NCBI GenBank assembly: GCA_023140175.1
Contig: JAGLMD010000053.1
Span: forward strand, 1 to 33,078
Length of the DNA stretch: 33,078 nucleotides
Direction of reading: 5' to 3'
Source of the DNA: Nanobdellota archaeon
GTDB lineage: Archaea > Nanobdellota > Nanobdellia > Woesearchaeales > WJIZ01
Shown: piece by piece, positions 32,897-33,078 of the stretch
Numbering within the stretch: position 1 is the stretch's first letter
Layout of the letters: every line of letters begins with the position of its first letter
The notes under the pieces: generated by a model
Seen by the model: only the letters and a program-made list of their open reading frames with translations
What the model was told of the DNA's origin: nothing
Database searches by the model: none
Program-made: the position numbers and the translations under genes

Positions 32897-32953
32897 CCAG
32901 GCTGAGCTAAGAGCCCATGAAAGATTATGAGTTTAGAAATGGTTTATAAAAGT

Positions 32954-33012
32954 TTGTGAAACGCTTTTGCATTTCACAACTTAGAAAATTTCTATTTTCG
33001 TAATTTTTCTAA
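32954..33012. repeat. Two tandem inverted repeats upstream of the tRNA promoter
   Basis: TTGTGAAA (32954-32961) and TTTCACAA (32972-32979) form an 8-bp stem around a 10-base loop. Directly after it, TTAGAAAATT (32981-32990) pairs with AATTTTTCTAA (33002-33012) with one bulged base. They lie upstream of the tRNA TATA box as read on the minus strand. They could be the 3' end of a transcript from beyond the window or a protein-binding site. Nothing else, and no gene, is visible from 33013 to 33078. Confidence 0.4.
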
Positions 33013-33078
33013 TAAAACCAATCCTGCAGAAATCTTTTTATATTCAATACATCAATTTTTTTATTGTATATAAAGTAT

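Larger units (their letters stand above)
32791..32916 (-). tRNA. tRNA-Lys(CUU) with two inserts (D-loop and T-loop introns)
   Basis: The 126-base gene folds as a tRNA only after two segments are removed. Acceptor GGGCTCT pairs with AGGGCCC and the discriminator is A. D-stem GCTC pairs with GAGC. Anticodon stem CTCGC pairs with GCGAG around loop CTCTTAA, with anticodon CTT at 32847-32849 (minus). T-stem GGGGG pairs with CCCCT. Taking out 32 nt at 32865-32896 and 19 nt at 32805-32823 gives a 75-nt tRNA with D-loop AGCCTGGTTA and T-loop TTCGAAT, the normal archaeal sequences. The promoter TATA CTTTTATAAACC (minus, about 32942-32953) lies about 30 bases upstream. CCA is not encoded. It should be read by the class I LysRS in this window. 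Confidence 0.9.

Noticed and set aside
32791-32916. tRNA pseudogene
   Set aside because: The inserts break the loops, but every stem pairs and removal at bulge-helix-bulge sites restores a consensus tRNA, so introns explain it better than decay.
1-33078. CRISPR array, insertion sequence or integrated element
   Set aside because: No regularly spaced repeats, transposase, integrase or terminal inverted repeats were seen, and composition is even across the window.

Overview
The window is an archaeal chromosome segment. It carries eS6, aIF2-gamma, a class I lysyl-tRNA synthetase, the wybutosine enzyme Taw3, slipins, COG1361-like surface proteins and an AbrB-PhoU regulator. First genes of transcription units typically have a TATA box 24-28 bases before the start codon and no leader, while internal genes have GGTGA/GGAGG-type ribosome sites. 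The AT-rich sequence, small genes and protein families suggest a DPANN lineage of the Woesearchaeota/Pacearchaeota type; that placement is inference.

Layout. 1-5.7 kb: two related acidic coiled-coil proteins, a tiny membrane protein, a methyltransferase, a Cys-rich DUF483-like protein, a nucleotidyltransferase-HEPN fusion, an orphan protein and Taw3. 5.7-10.3 kb (minus): three paralogous secreted, C-terminally anchored surface proteins. 10.4-14.6 kb: tandem slipins, a Cys-cluster protein, eS6 with a long Lys/Glu tail, aIF2-gamma and a candidate 36-residue ORF. 14.7-18.1 kb: AbrB-PhoU regulator, histidine phosphatase, methyltransferase and M50 protease. 18.2-32.5 kb: aspartate-family/lysine block (asd, hom, lysC, a DapL-like aminotransferase, dapB-dapA-lysA) mixed with LysRS, a LOG-like protein, a zinc ribbon and three orphans. 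32.5-33.1 kb: a small basic protein and a tRNA-Lys(CUU) gene interrupted twice.

How it works together. The block holds aspartate kinase, semialdehyde dehydrogenase, DapA, DapB, an aminotransferase and LysA, with homoserine dehydrogenase for the threonine/methionine branch. No dapF is visible. LysRS and a tRNA-Lys lie in the same stretch. A putative HTH-ACT protein is divergent from dapB-dapA-lysA. A 20-base partly palindromic motif, matching at 19 of 20 positions, occurs in that divergent promoter and again in the asd/hom divergent promoter. This suggests a local, so far unnamed regulator of the aspartate/lysine genes. The other strong observation is the tRNA-Lys(CUU) gene: removing two inserts, one in the D-loop and one in the T-loop, each bounded by a bulge-helix-bulge fold, restores a perfect 75-nt tRNA.

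No CRISPR array, transposase, integrase or rRNA gene was seen. No gene-free stretch exceeds about 300 bases; the longest tail (32917-33078) holds a tRNA promoter and two inverted repeats.
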